A stretch of DNA of 64,000 bases from Parasedimentitalea maritima (GTDB taxonomy: Bacteria; Pseudomonadota; Alphaproteobacteria; Rhodobacterales; Rhodobacteraceae): the NCBI RefSeq assembly GCF_005771405.1, contig NZ_VAUA01000010.1:1-64000 (forward strand), read 5' to 3'. Shown here piece by piece: positions 63,734-64,000 of the stretch; positions within the stretch are counted from its first letter, which is position 1; the number at the start of each line of letters is the position of its first letter. The translations under genes and the position numbers were made by a program. The notes under the pieces are model-generated. The model did no database searches. It saw nothing but the letters and a program-made list of their open reading frames with translations, and was not told where the DNA came from.

Positions 63734-64000
63734 ATGACCGAAGAATTCACTTCTTCCACTCACCCCCCACTCCCACCCACCACGGAAGATATTCGTTATT
63801 CCTGGCTCCGTCTGTTGCGTTCTCGCAGGGTTGGTCCGGTGACATTTCACCGCCTGATCGCCGAGTATAATTCAGCGCAGAACGCGCTGGATGCGTTGCC
63901 CGAAGTGGCGCGCGAAGCAGGCGTAAAGGGGTATAAAATATGCCCTTCACCTGTGATTGACGCCGAAATCAAGGCCGCAAAAGCCGCCAAAGCGCGGCTT
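63734..64000 (+). CDS. dprA: DNA processing protein DprA, N-terminal part (runs off the window)
   Basis: The frame is open for 89 codons to the window end. It begins MTEEFTSSTH and contains SWLRLLRSRRVGPVTFHRLIAEYNSAQNALDALPEVAREAGVKGYKI, the helix-hairpin-helix-like N-terminal region of DprA. DprA loads RecA on incoming single-stranded DNA during transformation or gene transfer agent uptake. GGAG lies eight bases before the ATG. The Rossmann core is outside the window, so the identification rests on this N-terminal pattern. Confidence 0.8.
   Translation, partial: MTEEFTSSTHPPLPPTTEDIRYSWLRLLRSRRVGPVTFHRLIAEYNSAQNALDALPEVAREAGVKGYKICPSPVIDAEIKAAKAAKARL

Overview
The window looks like chromosomal DNA of a marine alphaproteobacterium of the Rhodobacterales (Roseobacter group). 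This rests on moderate-to-high GC, the gene families (DUF1178, DUF2244, DUF6446-like, a UbiH/UbiL-type hydroxylase with an AEAAH motif, alphaproteobacterial GlyQ/GlyS) and the cta-type aa3 cytochrome oxidase genes. No species can be named from the sequence alone. Most of the window is dense core housekeeping DNA. The clearest accessory piece is at the left edge.

Layout. 1-1663: the end of an integrated element. It holds an IS3-like fragment, a gene remnant cut by it, a small helix-turn-helix protein and a complete tyrosine integrase lying just beyond the 3' end of tRNA-Leu(GAG). 1.8-6.1 kb: a secreted caspase-like protein with a glutamine-rich repeat, lipB, and a PAS-LuxR regulator fused to a degenerate alpha/beta hydrolase. 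6.3-9.5 kb: HIT protein, ctaD (oxidase subunit I) behind a perfect FNR-type site, and a DUF2244 protein. 9.6-21.3 kb: a tyrA-like dehydrogenase, yqeY, carA, a GspE-GT2 fusion, a GntR regulator, a HAD phosphatase, a ubiquinone-type hydroxylase with an M50B-like partner, a class V aminotransferase with two Lrp regulators, and ilvC. 21.4-30.2 kb: two tandem EamA exporters, glmM-folP-folB, a cell wall hydrolase and a pyruvate phosphate dikinase-like enzyme. 30.3-36 kb: glyS, gltS, a DUF6446-like protein, marC and glyQ. 36-44.6 kb: an envelope protein with a dead trypsin fold and a mixture of small enzymes, including two AT-rich orphan genes. 44.9-52.9 kb: a SulP transporter, a MerR/DUF2938 divergent pair, a large beta-helix-like membrane protein, and purine and methionine salvage genes (mtnP, apt) with transporters.

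52.9-61.9 kb is an almost unbroken leftward block. A glycolate/lactate-type FAD oxidase lies at its downstream end, then GNAT, M16 peptidase and thrC with start/stop overlaps, SURF1, and the oxidase genes ctaE, ctaG, a small membrane protein, ctaB and ctaC. Subunit II, haem O synthase, copper chaperone, subunit III and SURF1 are therefore co-transcribed, while subunit I (ctaD) sits 54 kb away. A second perfect FNR-type palindrome lies between ctaC and the divergent tldD, so the two cta loci may answer to the same oxygen regulator. dprA begins at the right edge and runs out of the window.

I found no CRISPR array, rRNA, or phage structural cluster. The most unusual items are degenerate enzyme domains kept inside intact genes (pseudo-hydrolase regulator, pseudo-protease), domain fusions (GspE-GT2, FolB plus a kinase-like tail), the caspase-like protein, the paired FNR sites, and a GTAGGGTGCG-type palindromic repeat present three times just downstream of leftward genes.
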